Assembly (NCBI GenBank): GCA_019828565.1
Contig: JAHDYR010000011.1
Span: 558,001-622,000, forward strand
Source of the DNA: Carpediemonas membranifera
Lineage: Eukaryota > Fornicata
Direction: 5' to 3'
Length of the DNA: 64,000 nucleotides
The notes under the pieces are model-generated. The model was not told the DNA's origin and did no database searches. It worked only from the letters and a program-made list of their open reading frames with translations. Shown one piece after another: positions 38,261-49,177 of this stretch; position 1 is the stretch's first letter, and each line of letters begins with the position of its first letter. The translations under genes were made by a program, and so were the position numbers.

Positions 38261-39442
38261 TCAGCCATTGCGGGGCGCCGAAGCGCCTCCACGCTGACTC
38301 CGCTGGATGGCGGCGGTGGGAGGGGGTGGGGGGAGATGTGGAGGATTGATCACGGACGTGGCCAGATGGAGCAGGCGGTGTGCCTTGCGGAGCTCGAATG
38401 ACTTCTTCAGCAGCCAGCCCATCAGTGCGATCGCGAGAACCGACCGAGCTCGGCGGTCAGTAAAGCATTCTGCGCCAGTGATCGTGCAGATTTCCTGTCC
38501 GATTTCAACCAGACTCCTGGCGGCTGACTCGATGTGGCTGCCGGTTGGAGTGAGTGCGACGACGATGACGTCAACATTGTAGTCGGCGTACTGGTCCTTC
38601 TTCTTCTGGATGAATGAGTCCGAGTCAGACTTGCCGACTGTGACCTCAATCACTAGAGGACGGCCGTTCCGGAGCAGAGGCTCATTAATCAGGATATCTG
38701 CGCGTGCCTGCGTGATCTTACTTGCCTGATCAGCGATTGCTTGCGGAATAGGCCTGTTTGCTTTCTGCAGGCGTTCCATTTCGTCGTATGCAACCTTTGC
38801 TCGGTACTTCTCGTCCTTTAGGAGCCCATCATCAAGGGGTTCCTCATGAAGGACCTCTGTCGAGGTCGTGCTAAGCAGCTGTACGATTCCGTGTTTCACC
38901 AAGTCGTGGCGGTGCAAAAGGTTCCTCTTCCGCTGAGGGAACCAGCGCTTCGCGCTACAGAGCATGGCATGGTCTTCCCACGTGCCTCTAGTTACACCTT
39001 TGCCGCAGAAGGGGCAGAAGAGTGCCGTGTTCCCGTCCTGGAGGCGCCGTGCCACTGGGCTGGGGAGCCCCGAGATCATGCCAACCCCGAGGACCGCCCT
39101 ATAGGCTGCTATCACCGGTCGTGCTGTCGCGTACTGGTCGTCTACCGCCGTGTTGAGGCAGGCCGCCAGCAGTTCGCCGTACGGAATCCTCGACGTCCTG
39201 TGACGGGCGCGGTATATGTGCTCGGAGAAAACGCACTGCGGCCGGTCCGCCTTAGGCATCATGAGTTCCGGGTCCGAGCCTGCCATGTGGGGGATGGGCG
39301 GGACTGTGTCGCAGACAGGGGGTGTATCCAGGGCCGCCCATGCGTATGAGATCACTCCTGGCGCCAAGGTATGCTGCCACCCAGTGGTCGAGTGGGTGCC
39401 TAAAGCCCCAGCCGTTGTCACTCGGCTTCTGCCACAGTGCAT
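38261..39442 (-). pseudogene. Non-LTR element ORF, CCHC finger and restriction-like endonuclease
   Basis: Carries FCPFCGKGVTRGTWEDHAMLC (CCHC finger) and then RADILINEPLLRNGRPLVIE and VTVGKSD, a PD-(D/E)xK type nuclease motif (Asp, 12-15 residues, V-I-E-V-T-V). This nuclease nicks target DNA to prime reverse transcription in R2-type elements. The C-terminal tail is low complexity. Confidence 0.75.
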
Positions 39443-40514
39443 CTAACCTCGCGCTCTCCCAGCCGGCTGGGGAGTTCGCTATGACCCTCGCCACCTCGAT
39501 GAGGCTGGCTTCTAACCTCTCAGCGATGGCTACATTCGGTGCGTTCGTCCTGAACATGAAATTCAGGTCCGCGCTGATGCATTTGCGGATGATGTGCAGA
39601 CACATCCAGGACACCTGGTTTTTCGCGTGCCCCGTCGACTGCTCGATAATTCCACACAGCCAGCTGAGCTCGTCAATAACCTTCTCAGCCGTAACCTGCA
39701 CCGCTGTAACGCGGCTCGTGGTCGGGCCGATGGTCACCCCGAGGTATTCCCACGCATGTACGAATGGGTGTCCTGCGTCGTGTACGTCCGGGTGGGCGAG
39801 GATCACCGTCTTCGCCATGTTCAGGCGGAGACCATACTTCGACGCGATGCGCGTGAGCGTGGCGATCTCAGCCGTGGCGTCGCCAGCCGTGCTGTGGATA
39901 CTGGCGACATCATCCAGGTACGCAAAGCGTTCATTTGGAGCCGCCTCGGTGAGCTCGTCGAGTATGCAGCGCATGACGAAGGAGAACAGCAGCGGGCCAA
40001 GAGCGTCTCCTTGGATGGTCCCGCGTTTGACGTCCACCCACCGCGCGGTTGTGCCAGCCGCGCCGTATGTCTCGTAGTAGAGGCGCGGGTCGTCGTAGAA
40101 CTGGTCGACAAAGTCAGTAAGGGCCGGCGCGTACTCATGAACCATGGCCTTCATCGTGTGACGGTTCGCTTCGTTGAAGGCGTTCGTGAAGTCCGCTATG
40201 ACGATATACTTCCCAGCCCGGTATGCCTTGTCGACACGGTCGATCAGTTTCTCCACGTCGCTCCGGCCGCCCAGGCCATATTGTTCCGGCAGCCAGTCCG
40301 GCAGTGCCCCGGCCGGGTCGTCCCCGCTGTCGTCTGGCTTCAGGTGCCCGAGAGCAAGCTTAGCGAGGTATTTGCCTGCGATCACGTAGAACGGTTCGTT
40401 CACCCCTATTGGCCTCAGGCTACCGTTCGGCTTTGGCAGCATCGAGAGGTATGCCTGCGTCAACGGTCTGCAGGACGACTCACCCCTCACGATGCAGGAG
40501 ACAATCTCGGTCAT
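39252..40514 (-). pseudogene. Non-LTR element ORF, reverse transcriptase core
   Basis: Contains PKPNGSLRPIGV (RT block 1), VIADFTNAFNEANRHT (catalytic Asp of block A), RGTIQGDALGPLLFSF (block B), and AYLDDVASIH (YxDD, block C, with both catalytic aspartates). It is followed by thumb-like helices. The catalytic residues are preserved. The ORF is closed at 39252, where the next frame takes over near the zinc finger. Confidence 0.8.
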
Positions 40515-43179
40515 TGCGCTGACTACCGATTTGTTGGAGTCGGCTGGCCTCAGACGTCGGGCGTTCCTCCCTCGTGTCGGTGGCGAGATGCCGGCCCAGG
40601 AGCTGTAAGATGTGTTTGTTCGACCATCCTGACAGTCCCGCCGCTTTGGTGCCGTCCAGGCCGGTCATGATCTCCTCGCATTCTCGGGTCGGCAGGTCCC
40701 TCGGTAGTGTGGGCGGTGGGCTGGCCCATTTCAGGGACTCCGCTCGAGCCACCGTTGTGCGTGGGAGGGGTACGATCTCATCAGCACGGTCTGCCGGGAA
40801 GAGCCTGTGGACCTCCGCCACTATTTGGTCCTCCGACCATGCCGACTCATGGCGTGGTGCCAGAAGCTTCCGTGATTTTCCGACCTGTCCAAGCATGAAA
40901 GAGTCCACTGCCTTCTCAACCTGTCTCCTCTGCCGGGATGCGGCGGTGCGGGGGGTGGCAGGGATGTTGCGGATTACCCGTCTGATGGCATTTCGGAAGC
41001 CGACCGCAGCGAACTTCCCGCTGTGTGGCAGGCACCTGATGAGCACTGCGACCGTCTCCATCGCGCGGTCGACGCCCTCCTGTGGGTGTCCCGCCATGAA
41101 CGCTCTGAGCTGACTCAATTTCGAGGTGATGACTGCCCTGCTGTCTGCAGACAGGTTCATGCTCCCGAGCATGCGTGCTCTACCCAGGGATCTCCCGGCC
41201 AGCGCTGTGCCTGCTGGTGCGAGCTCGCTGTGGGGGACGACGCCGCGTGGTCTCTGGGGCAGGTGGGTCTGGGCCATATGTGGGGCTCGGTGTCCGACTC
41301 TCGCCGCCATCTCAAGCTGTATGGACGCTGCTGTGATGCGGTTGGCGAGCCTGCTGTCGTCACATTGATCCACATTGACGTGCCGGCGCCAGATTGCGTG
41401 GCCGCCATGGCGGAAGACCATCCCGCATTCTCTGCAGATGCGTGGTAACTCCTGGCACCCGCAGTATCTGCTAATCTGGTCCGCCGTCGCAGCCACCAGC
41501 AGGTGTCGGAGGTCCCTGCCGGTCGCGGCGTCTGGTACGCCCGGCAGGCGTATGGGGCATGTCGCGGAGGTGAAGTCGGGCTCGTCATCGCTGGACCCCT
41601 CTGCCCCGCCTCCCGACAAGGACTCGTAGTCTTCGTCAGAGCCAAGGATGAAGGTTGGGGCCTCGGTGGCCGAGCCTACAGCGTCAGGCTCTGTTACGCT
41701 CACCTCATCGGTTTCTGAGGGGGCGTCGTCAGTAGGGTAATACTCCTGTCCGCCGTCATCGCCGCTGTCACTTTCATCGGGGCTTAACTCAAGCTCCTCC
41801 GGCATTTCAGTGTGGTTCCCGCCCGTGTGTGCCTCTCCGTCAGGACCAGACCGGGAGGCTTGGGGGTCCTCATATTCCTCCGTATCATCGTCAGGGTCCT
41901 CTGATGATGCGCTCTGGTCTATCACCGTGGCCTCGGAGTCTGTCTCCTCACCTTCGCCGCCCCACGAGGACTCGTAATCCGACGTTGGGCTGGATGTGCG
42001 GGACATGCGGTGGAGGTCTGGCCTGGGCGATGGGGTCAGGAACGCCCCAAGCTCGACACGGGCTGCGTGTGCCTGGTCGCCCTCTGCTGCCCTCGATGTC
42101 AACCGGGCGACCGGGATGCCAACCGCCCGCGGAGCTCTTCGGCGGGGCGAGGGTGGGGTGTACGGGAGCTTGACCTTCCTCGCTCGGACCGGTCTCCGTG
42201 CTCGCTGAGCGGAGGCTGGTGCCTCTGCCGCTGGGCTTCCTGGCGCGCCATTGTTTCCCGCGGGCGTAAGTGCGGGCGTGGGCGCGTGCGTAGGCGTGGG
42301 CACAGGCGCGGGTGCGGGCGTGGACTCCGGCCTCCGGGCGGACTCCACCTGAGTCAGGCGGGCGAGGGTTACCTGCTCGAAGCCCGGGGGGATGGTGGGG
42401 GGAGTCTGAGTCCCGCTTTGACTATTAAAGGAACAGTACTTACGACTCTTTACATCCTTCCCACTCGCCTGCCGGCTCCGACCGCCCCTCCCTCCTCGCG
42501 TACGACGCCGCTGGCCCACTTGGTTGGCCGCAAGCGCCTTGTTCTTGGCCTTCAGGCTCTCGATCTCAGCCTGGAGGGGCTTGCTCGTCTGCCTTTCGGC
42601 GGTGAGTAGCTCTTCGTCCCTAGCCTGCGCGGAGCGTAGGGAGTCGATGAACTGCGTAGCCTCGGGCATCTCGGCATGAACGAGCGCCGATAGACTGCTC
42701 GCGGCAGTCTTAGACTTGAGCTTCCCGCACATAAGGAGCATCATGTCGCCTCGTTGGCGGTCGTCGAGGGCAGGATCGCCACCGGTCAGAAGGTCGGTGA
42801 CGAACCTTGTGTTAGCGGTACTGAGAGCACCTCTGGGGATGGGGCGCATCTTTTGTACCTTCACGAACCTGTCCTGCACGCTAAGAGCTCTCGAGCGACT
42901 GATATTGTTAACGACATTCTCAAATAGGTCAGAGATGTCGTTCATCAGGCCAGCGGCTCTGAGGCTTATCAGCGCTTTGTCGGTGAAGTTTCGCAGGGCA
43001 TCAGCTGGCGGGTTGGAGAAGTACCGGCGCCTAGCGAAGAATATCTCAAGCTTGTCCGGTGAATAATCGTCACACGGGGCCCATCCTTCGGGAAGCGGTG
43101 CTGCTTCGGATACTGGCCTGCTGTCGTTGGCATTCGTCTCGCCTTGCCCTCGCTGTGGTGAGTTTTCAATTCCACTCAT
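40480..43179 (-). pseudogene. Non-LTR element ORF, N-terminal part with C2H2 zinc finger
   Basis: About 899 codons from ATG 43179. After a helical first third, a basic RGGRGG tract, a proline/alanine-rich stretch and a long acidic serine-rich tract, there is a C2H2 finger (ICRECGMVFRHGGHAIWRRH) and LDGTKAAGLSGWSNKHIL, the pre-RT motif of REL-type elements. The frame is lost at about 40500, in front of the RT core. The C2H2 finger in such elements contacts target DNA. Confidence 0.7.
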
Positions 43180-43378
43180 TTTTTTTTTATGTATGTGCAT
43201 CATGTATCCAAAACACACAGTGATCTGAGCAGCATCAGGATCGCAGTGTGGTTCATCATACTCTATCAATCGTGCGCAGCATATCACGCGCGCTGCAGCG
43301 CGTGCTTGCTCAACTTAGCAAGTTAATGATAGCGAGGAAGAGCACCTCTCTGGGAGTCGTAGTGGAAAGGAGATTGCT

Positions 43379-44591
43379 CTATCTGATCTGAAGTTGCATC
43401 GAAGGTGCACCAAAGGATGTTCTCGCTGGCGCTCTTATCTCGCTGAGAGAGATTGAGAAGTATCTCTGCTCGGGATGCCGACGTAGCCGTTCAACGCGCC
43501 ATGGAGCTCCCTCGCACGCGGGATTCTGGCAGAGCATGGTGCGGTGTGTGTGCACCACACGTCTCAAGTGTGCTTTGCAGTATGGGCACACGATGGAAGT
43601 GCGGAATTCGGAGACCATCGTGACACTCACGACGACGTTGTGCCGGAGCATGATGCCAGGGAGAGCTCGAGCAAAGTGGCGGTACGGAGCACAGGAGGGA
43701 GTGCCGGCGGAACCGAACAGTGCAGCCCCATACGCGACTTCGAGATGAATGGGCTCCGGGGGGCGCCCGCCGAGATCATCCAGGAGTTGACGTCCAGCCC
43801 GGGCGAAGTGCTTCAGGCGCAGACAGTGATTGGCAAAAGTCGCACGGCGGAAACACTTTCTCGTCCCCTCGTTGATGATCTGAACGATGTTCTCATGGAC
43901 AAACCTAATCGACTGTTTGAGAGCCTCTAGACTTGTCGTTTTTGAACGATGCTGCGCTCATATTCACGCGGAAAGAGGGGGTAGCAGTGTAGCCACACTT
44001 AGCGAGTACGCCAGATACACTCTGCCCGCCTGGGCGGCGGATCGTGTAGCCGCCCAGCGACCGAGCACCAGGGTCGAAGCCCATGCGAGCTTGAATGTCC
44101 GGGGCAGGAGTAGCCTCGGCGTCATCCTGACCGAGCCGAGCCCGCTTGTTGCTGCTACCCTTTTTGTACGTGGGCCGGTCAGCCACCCGACCGCCACGGT
44201 ATTTCTCGCGACCCACCCAAACCGTCACAGCAACAGAGACCCCGTCAGTCTTCACAGAGAGCACTCTGCGGAGCTTGGTGATGTCGCCGTGATCACGCTC
44301 GTATTCAGCCACCTGCTCGTCGGTCAAATTCTTGGTTGCTGACCAATTCACGTGCACACGCAGGCGCCGCTTCATCGCTGGGGTGAGCGACATATAACCG
44401 TACTCGAGGGTCATGCTGGAGCGAGAACCAAGATCCCGCCCAGAACCGTCGCTCTTACCATCGCCGACGCCCTCATGTCCGCTACCCTTCTGGTGTACGA
44501 CAGGTGGGCCGTCAGACTGAACCTGTTCAGTCCTCTGGAGTTCATCCCAGGGGGGTCGACAGCCTAAGTCACCTTTACATGAATCCTCCAC
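43379..44591 (-). pseudogene. Broken Fanzor nuclease, copy C
   Basis: First frame (from about 44412): LRVHVNWSATKNLTDEQ, VLSVKTDGVSVAVTV, then RMGFDPGARSLGGYTIRRPG (RuvC-I Asp, about 44080). It stops at 43905 through a one-base insertion. The second frame resumes with FANHCLRLKHFARAG and VSEFRTSIVCPYC (RuvC-II Glu and zinc knuckle), HRTMLCQNPACEGAPW (second knuckle). A further frameshift leads to QRDKSASENILW (RuvC-III Asp, near 43435). Both zinc knuckles and all three RuvC acidic residues survive. Residues before 44412 are probably not part of the original protein. It lies just upstream of the non-LTR element on the same strand. Confidence 0.75.
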
Positions 44592-44693
44592 ATAAACCCT
44601 CTAAACATCTCTAAACACCACAAAAGGGTATCCGTATCCTGCGCGACCTTCAACTATCCCCGGACGACCATCCCCACACCCGTTAATCGTGCA

Positions 44694-45285
44694 ATGAGGA
44701 CCATGTTGGCGATGTGCGTGTTCCTTGTGTGCATCACATCATGCCTAGCAATCAGCTGCAGCGATGTTCCAGCGTATGAATTGCGTTAGTACGCCCCCAT
44801 CTCCTCACACAGACTGCGACTGGAGCTCTACTGAGCTGTGCGTCGTATATGGACAGGAATACAGCGACCTATCATGTACTGCTCCATCTACTATCGATTG
44901 CGACGGGGCACGCACTTTCCTCGTCAACTACACGTGCCAGTACTGCTGGCAAGTGAACGAGGCCGTATGCGACGACCCAACATCATGCAGCTTCGTCGGA
45001 GAGGGCGTTGAGACCAGCTGTACCGTCCCCGAGACTGTGTTCTGTAACGGCACGCGGACGTTCTCCAAGATGGTGCCCTGCCTCGTCGAGTCCAGCAAGT
45101 CTTGGCTCGTCTGTGTCACACTGTCTGTCATAGCCGGCAGCTGGGGTCTGGACCGCCTCTACCTAGGTCACTTCTGGCTCTTCCTGGCCAAGCTGCTGAC
45201 GATGGGCGGCTGGGGGCTGTGGTCCTTCGTGGACCTCGCCCTCATCGCATTCGACATAGTCAGGCCTGAAGGAGAGATCTGGTGA
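44694..45285 (+). CDS. TM2 domain protein, TM2D3-like, one intron
   Basis: Exon 44694-44784 encodes a signal peptide (MLAMCVFLVCITSCLA). A 28-nt intron (44785-44812, GTTAGT...CTCACACAG) follows, then exon 2 to 45285, 187 residues. The ectodomain has CxxCW (CQYCWQ), CNGTRTFSKMVPC and spaced cysteines as in animal TM2D3. The C-terminal TM2 module has GLDRLYLGHFWLFLAKLL and GGWGLWSFVDLALIAFDIV, i.e. two helices joined by the DRxYLG turn. TM2D proteins act in the endomembrane system; in animals TM2D3 affects Notch signalling and phagocytosis, but here the role is unknown. The unspliced frame has no signal peptide. Confidence 0.88.
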
Positions 45286-45369
45286 GAGCAGATGTCCATG
45301 AGGACGTGTGCTTGGATCTTGGAGATCGGCATTTGGGCCACCTTTCACTTTACCCTTAAAACGCATTTT

Positions 45370-46263
45370 ATGCTGACAATGACCGAACTCGGTGAGGCTA
45401 TAGCAAATCCTACTCCCGAGTTGACAAATGTGCTTCTCTCGGATGGAAAGCAGTATATTGTCTTCCTTGGGAACCGCGAAATCCATTTGATCGATGTTTC
45501 GACCATCAGCATTGTTTCCTCGCTCAGCTTCGACGCTACAGTCCAATGTGCCACTTTTTCCGAAGACAAGCAATCCCTAGCCGTCTGCTGTGGCCAAACA
45601 GCTACTCTCTACAGCATCCCCTCTCTCAAAGTGATCGCCTCTCCGCAACTTTTCTTCCACCCCACAGCTGTGGCTGTCGACAGTTCCAGCAGCGGCCACG
45701 ACATCTTTCTAGTAGGTGGACCAGGCGTATATCACGTCGCTGTGCGTGCGGACGGCGCCATGGCGGCCTCTCTACTCGGTCCTCAAATCGACACGTTCAT
45801 CGCCGTGAAGGTGGTGAGCTCAGCTGCATTGGTAGCCAGCAGGATTGATTCTGTCCTCTTCTACTACCCCCGCCCCCTCCCCAGGTCTGGCCCCACCCCT
45901 CTGGGCGGCAGACCCAGCTTTGACCAGAGGTCTGAGGTCGGACTTCCCACTGACCTCGCAGTCGACCCGGAAGGTGCAACCATGGTCTGCTGGGACGGCG
46001 CTGTCGCCCGCTCCCCGCTCCCAGAGGGCCCCATGGAGTGGATCGAGCCCCCCCACACCGCCGTGGACGACAGACTGCCTCCGCCGTGTCTACTCAGCGT
46101 TACGGGTGACGGCGAGCTGGTTGTCTCCCACCGATCCGTCCTCCGACTCCCAGGGCCCAGGGAGGTGTCCATGCCGGGCCACGTGCTCGGAATGTGTCGG
46201 TGTGGTTCGCTTTTCGTGTTCACCAGGGAGGGCGGATTGATGCGAGTTGAGGAGGTCGGTTGA
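45370..46263 (+). CDS. Probable beta-propeller protein, unassigned
   Basis: 297 residues with repeated strand patterns (KQYIVFLGNREIHLIDVSTI, SLAVCCGQTATLYSIPSL, HDIFLVGGPGVYHVAVRADG). No enzymatic or membrane motifs. It resembles the propeller protein at 24249 in style, though not clearly in sequence. The ATG at 45370 is chosen as the first close to the folded region; 45292 is in frame too. It ends 61 bp before the ADA2 start. Confidence 0.55.
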   Translation: MLTMTELGEAIANPTPELTNVLLSDGKQYIVFLGNREIHLIDVSTISIVSSLSFDATVQCATFSEDKQSLAVCCGQTATLYSIPSLKVIASPQLFFHPTAVAVDSSSSGHDIFLVGGPGVYHVAVRADGAMAASLLGPQIDTFIAVKVVSSAALVASRIDSVLFYYPRPLPRSGPTPLGGRPSFDQRSEVGLPTDLAVDPEGATMVCWDGAVARSPLPEGPMEWIEPPHTAVDDRLPPPCLLSVTGDGELVVSHRSVLRLPGPREVSMPGHVLGMCRCGSLFVFTREGGLMRVEEVG

Positions 46264-46324
46264 CTGGGCAAGTCGGCAACTCGTGCGGATTTATTTCCTT
46301 GCCGGAAAACGTCGAAGAAAAGTG

Positions 46325-47941
46325 ATGGACGAAGAATGCGACCGTGTGAAGCAAATAGTGGGAAACGTCACTAAGAAGAAGAGAAAGGAAGTATTGAAGA
46401 CGCTGAATAAGCTTTTAGACGAAAACCATGGCGCATTCGCTCAAATTGCTTCTTTGGGTCCCGAATGGCACGAAGTCCTCGGCATCCTCCACAAAGCATA
46501 CAATGGGAAGTCCACATCCCGTTCCAAAGGTGCTATGAAGCTTAAACGCATCATCCGAGGCAATCCGACGCACAAGAGGGCCCCTGCTCCAGTCGACGAA
46601 GAGTCGCTCGAGAAGGAGCGCAAGCGTCGGGACAAGAAGCGCCTCCGCGCCCTCGTACAAGACCGTACATTCGCTGAAGTCGAGAACCTGGTCCACCAAG
46701 GCTACCTTCGCATCGACCGTGAGTCTGGCCTGCTTGAGCTCTGCGGATTGGCTTCGGACCTCATCATCTGCGACAAGTGCGGCGTTCTCATCAAGCGTAC
46801 CCGTTACGTCTGCGAGACATGCGGCGACCTATGCAGAGACTGCCAGCGGCGCCACGACAAGGGCCATGCAGTCAAGGCGGTTCGTCTTGTCGACCGCCTC
46901 CCCCCACCCCTCGTACTCGGCCCAGGCGACTCGAACGAAGTCATATGGACCCCAGCCCTCGACCTCAAGCTCATGGACGGCGTCGAGCTCCTCGGTGTGG
47001 GCAACTGGGACCAGGTCGCAGCTTACATCACAGCCGAGACGAAGCTTGCGGTGGCGGGAGAAAACGCTGAGACCAGGTTCATCAACATAGTCACCCTCGG
47101 CGAGGAGTCCAAGAAGTACGAGAAGACCACGATCAGATACGACGATCTTCCCCACCCCCGTCCATCCCGATTCACGGCCCCCAAGGAAGACCCCGACCAG
47201 ACCGACTGGGACCTGGCAGAGGTTGACCCATGGACCCTGACGGCAGAGGGGGTCAGGCGACTGTGCGGGGATGGCGCAGTGTGGCCGCCCGGAGCCCCAG
47301 CAGTGGGGGCGGAGGACCAGGTCACGGGCATGGAGGCGGAGGCGATGGTGTCAAGCAGCGTGCTGTGCAGTTTGGCACTGGATGCAGGTCCCGACTGCTC
47401 GGACGACGACGACCCCATGACTGGCCAGCAGCATGAGGACGCCCTTGCAGTGTCCGGCCTGCTCGACCTCAGCCATGCCCGGCCACCCCCTGCCGAGCCC
47501 CTGCCCCCGCCGTCATTTATCACAGCCACCCCGGTGGTATTCCCGACCCCGGCTCCGTCAGTGGGGACGCCCTGGATCGCCCACACACCGGCCACGGTCC
47601 TGGCGGAGAGGAACAGGGCCCTCGCGCAGAGGAACGCCCAGAGCAGGTCTATTCCCGGTGCTGTGGGCCTGCCGTTTCCGACATATAGAGCTCAATCGTA
47701 TTTCCCGTCAACTGGAAATATCGTCCAATCTGGAGATACGATTTGCGAAGACACAGATATGAATGAGGATCTAGACGATGACGCAGATCTCGACTGTCCC
47801 GAGGTTACCTTTGGCATGGGCTCGACGGAGGTTGTGTTCGAGGTACAACGGCAGGAGACGCCCTGGCGTGGCGTGGCTGCGTCGATCCCGACGGCGCGGG
47901 GCCGGCCCTCGTTCAGGAAGGTTCAGCATCTGGTGCTGTAG
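46325..47941 (+). CDS. ADA2-like transcriptional adaptor (ZZ finger + SANT)
   Basis: 538 residues. After a basic helical N-terminus, a ZZ-type zinc finger (CDKCGVLIKRTRYVCETCGD and LCRDCQRRHDKGH, about 150-190) is followed directly by a Myb/SANT repeat (WTPALDLKLMDGVELLGVGN, about 215-250) and the ADA2 linker (AETRFINIVTLGEESKK). ADA2 bridges the Gcn5 acetyltransferase to SAGA-type coactivators in the nucleus. The C-terminal third is proline- and acid-rich and no SWIRM domain was recognised, so it could be a shortened ADA2. ATG 46325 begins MDEECDRVK; upstream codons look non-coding. Confidence 0.75.
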   Translation: MDEECDRVKQIVGNVTKKKRKEVLKTLNKLLDENHGAFAQIASLGPEWHEVLGILHKAYNGKSTSRSKGAMKLKRIIRGNPTHKRAPAPVDEESLEKERKRRDKKRLRALVQDRTFAEVENLVHQGYLRIDRESGLLELCGLASDLIICDKCGVLIKRTRYVCETCGDLCRDCQRRHDKGHAVKAVRLVDRLPPPLVLGPGDSNEVIWTPALDLKLMDGVELLGVGNWDQVAAYITAETKLAVAGENAETRFINIVTLGEESKKYEKTTIRYDDLPHPRPSRFTAPKEDPDQTDWDLAEVDPWTLTAEGVRRLCGDGAVWPPGAPAVGAEDQVTGMEAEAMVSSSVLCSLALDAGPDCSDDDDPMTGQQHEDALAVSGLLDLSHARPPPAEPLPPPSFITATPVVFPTPAPSVGTPWIAHTPATVLAERNRALAQRNAQSRSIPGAVGLPFPTYRAQSYFPSTGNIVQSGDTICEDTDMNEDLDDDADLDCPEVTFGMGSTEVVFEVQRQETPWRGVAASIPTARGRPSFRKVQHLVL

Positions 47942-48175
47942 GGTTAAATGGATTGATTCGTGTGCTAGAAACACCCCTGTGAGACCTCTCAAACAAGAAG
48001 AAGACTGGGTCTCGGTGGATCTGCTGCCCCTTGGCGGTGGGAGCCGCATGACCGGCAAGTTAGGGACTGCGAATTTATTATTAGTAGCATAGATTTGACA
48101 CTGCTTGTCAGATCAGATTCGCTTGACGAACTCAGAATGCAGTTTATGACATGAACGATTGCGCCGAAAGTCGCC

Positions 48176-49177
48176 ATGGAACAGTTTGAGCGGTATTACG
48201 CCGTTGTTAGTGAGTGGTCTCAGAAATCTGAGACCAAACTCCTTTCTTTCCCCCAGATTGAGCACGCCTGGGCCCTGTTTAAGCCCCATTTCTACACGCA
48301 GCCGTCCGATTTCAGGTCAGTTGCCATCGTTCTTTCTGTTTTTGTCCCCGTGTTCCTTATGTTCGTTTCCGCTACCTATTCCAACACAGTTACCGTTCAC
48401 TCACCAAAGCTTTCGGCTTCCGACTCGGCAAGCTCTTCGGTCTCAAGCTGAAGGATGCCGCCAAGTTCTCCGAGTCCCTCCTTTTCTTCGTGACGTACAC
48501 GTCCTTCTTCATCATCTCCACCACGACCGCCATCCACGACGGCTACATGTTTAACCCGGTCGAAGTCTACACAGACAACACCAACATTTCTTTCTGGGCC
48601 TATTTCGTCATGTATGCGGAGCTGAGCCACTACATAACCTCGCTCATCCTCATGTTCTCTGACGTCCGCAACAAGCACAAGGACATTCCAATCATGCTCA
48701 CGCACCACATCATCACCCTTTCCCTCATGACCATGGCCTTCGTCGGTAAGGGGCAGTACAAGCTCTTCCTGCAGACCATCGCCTTCCACGACTTTACCGA
48801 CATTTTCCTCGAGGGCTCCAAGCTAGTCCATTACGTGGTGGGCGACCCCCTTTCCGGTTTGTACCACAACGCTCCCTCACACAGGCATCCCGTTCGTCAT
48901 GTTCGCCGCTTCCTTCGCCTACACCCGCATCTACATGCTCCCCAAGCACATCTTCCTGCCGATCACCCAATACGGCAACGCCCTCAACGACGGCGACATG
49001 TTCCTGCACAAAGCGTTCGTCGGCTTCTTCTGGGGCCTCTACACGCTCCACCTGGCCTGGATGTGGATGATTATCCGCATGTGCTGGGGCATTGTCAAGG
49101 GCACCGTGCGGGGTGACATCCGCAGCGACGGCGAGGGTGAGCGCGTCAAGGGAAAGAAGGAGGGGAAGAAGGCATAA
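48176..49177 (+). CDS. Ceramide synthase (LAG1/TLC family), two introns
   Basis: Exons 48176-48360, 48390-48856 and 48885-49177, 314 residues. The introns are 29 nt (GTTCGT...CCAACACAG) and 28 nt (GTTTGT...CCTCACACAG). The product is a multi-pass TLC protein with YRSLTKAFGFRLGKLFGL, the Lag1 catalytic histidines in IPIMLTHHIITLSLMTMAFV, and FHDFTDIFLEGSKLVHY (Asp pair). The C-terminus is basic (KGKKEGKKA), like an ER retrieval signal. Ceramide synthase N-acylates sphingoid bases in the ER membrane. Without splicing both TM regions would be cut. Confidence 0.88.

Larger units (their letters stand above)
38261..43179 (-). mobile_element. Decayed non-LTR retrotransposon with C2H2 fingers, RT and restriction-like endonuclease
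   Basis: One long minus-strand coding region split into three frames near 40500 and 39340. Order: unknown low-complexity N-terminus, a C2H2 finger, RT, CCHC finger, restriction-like endonuclease. This order is that of the early-branching REL-type non-LTR elements (R2/NeSL/CRE/Genie-like) rather than APE-type LINEs. No poly(A) tail or target-site duplication was identified, so the ends are those of the coding region. Confidence 0.8.
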
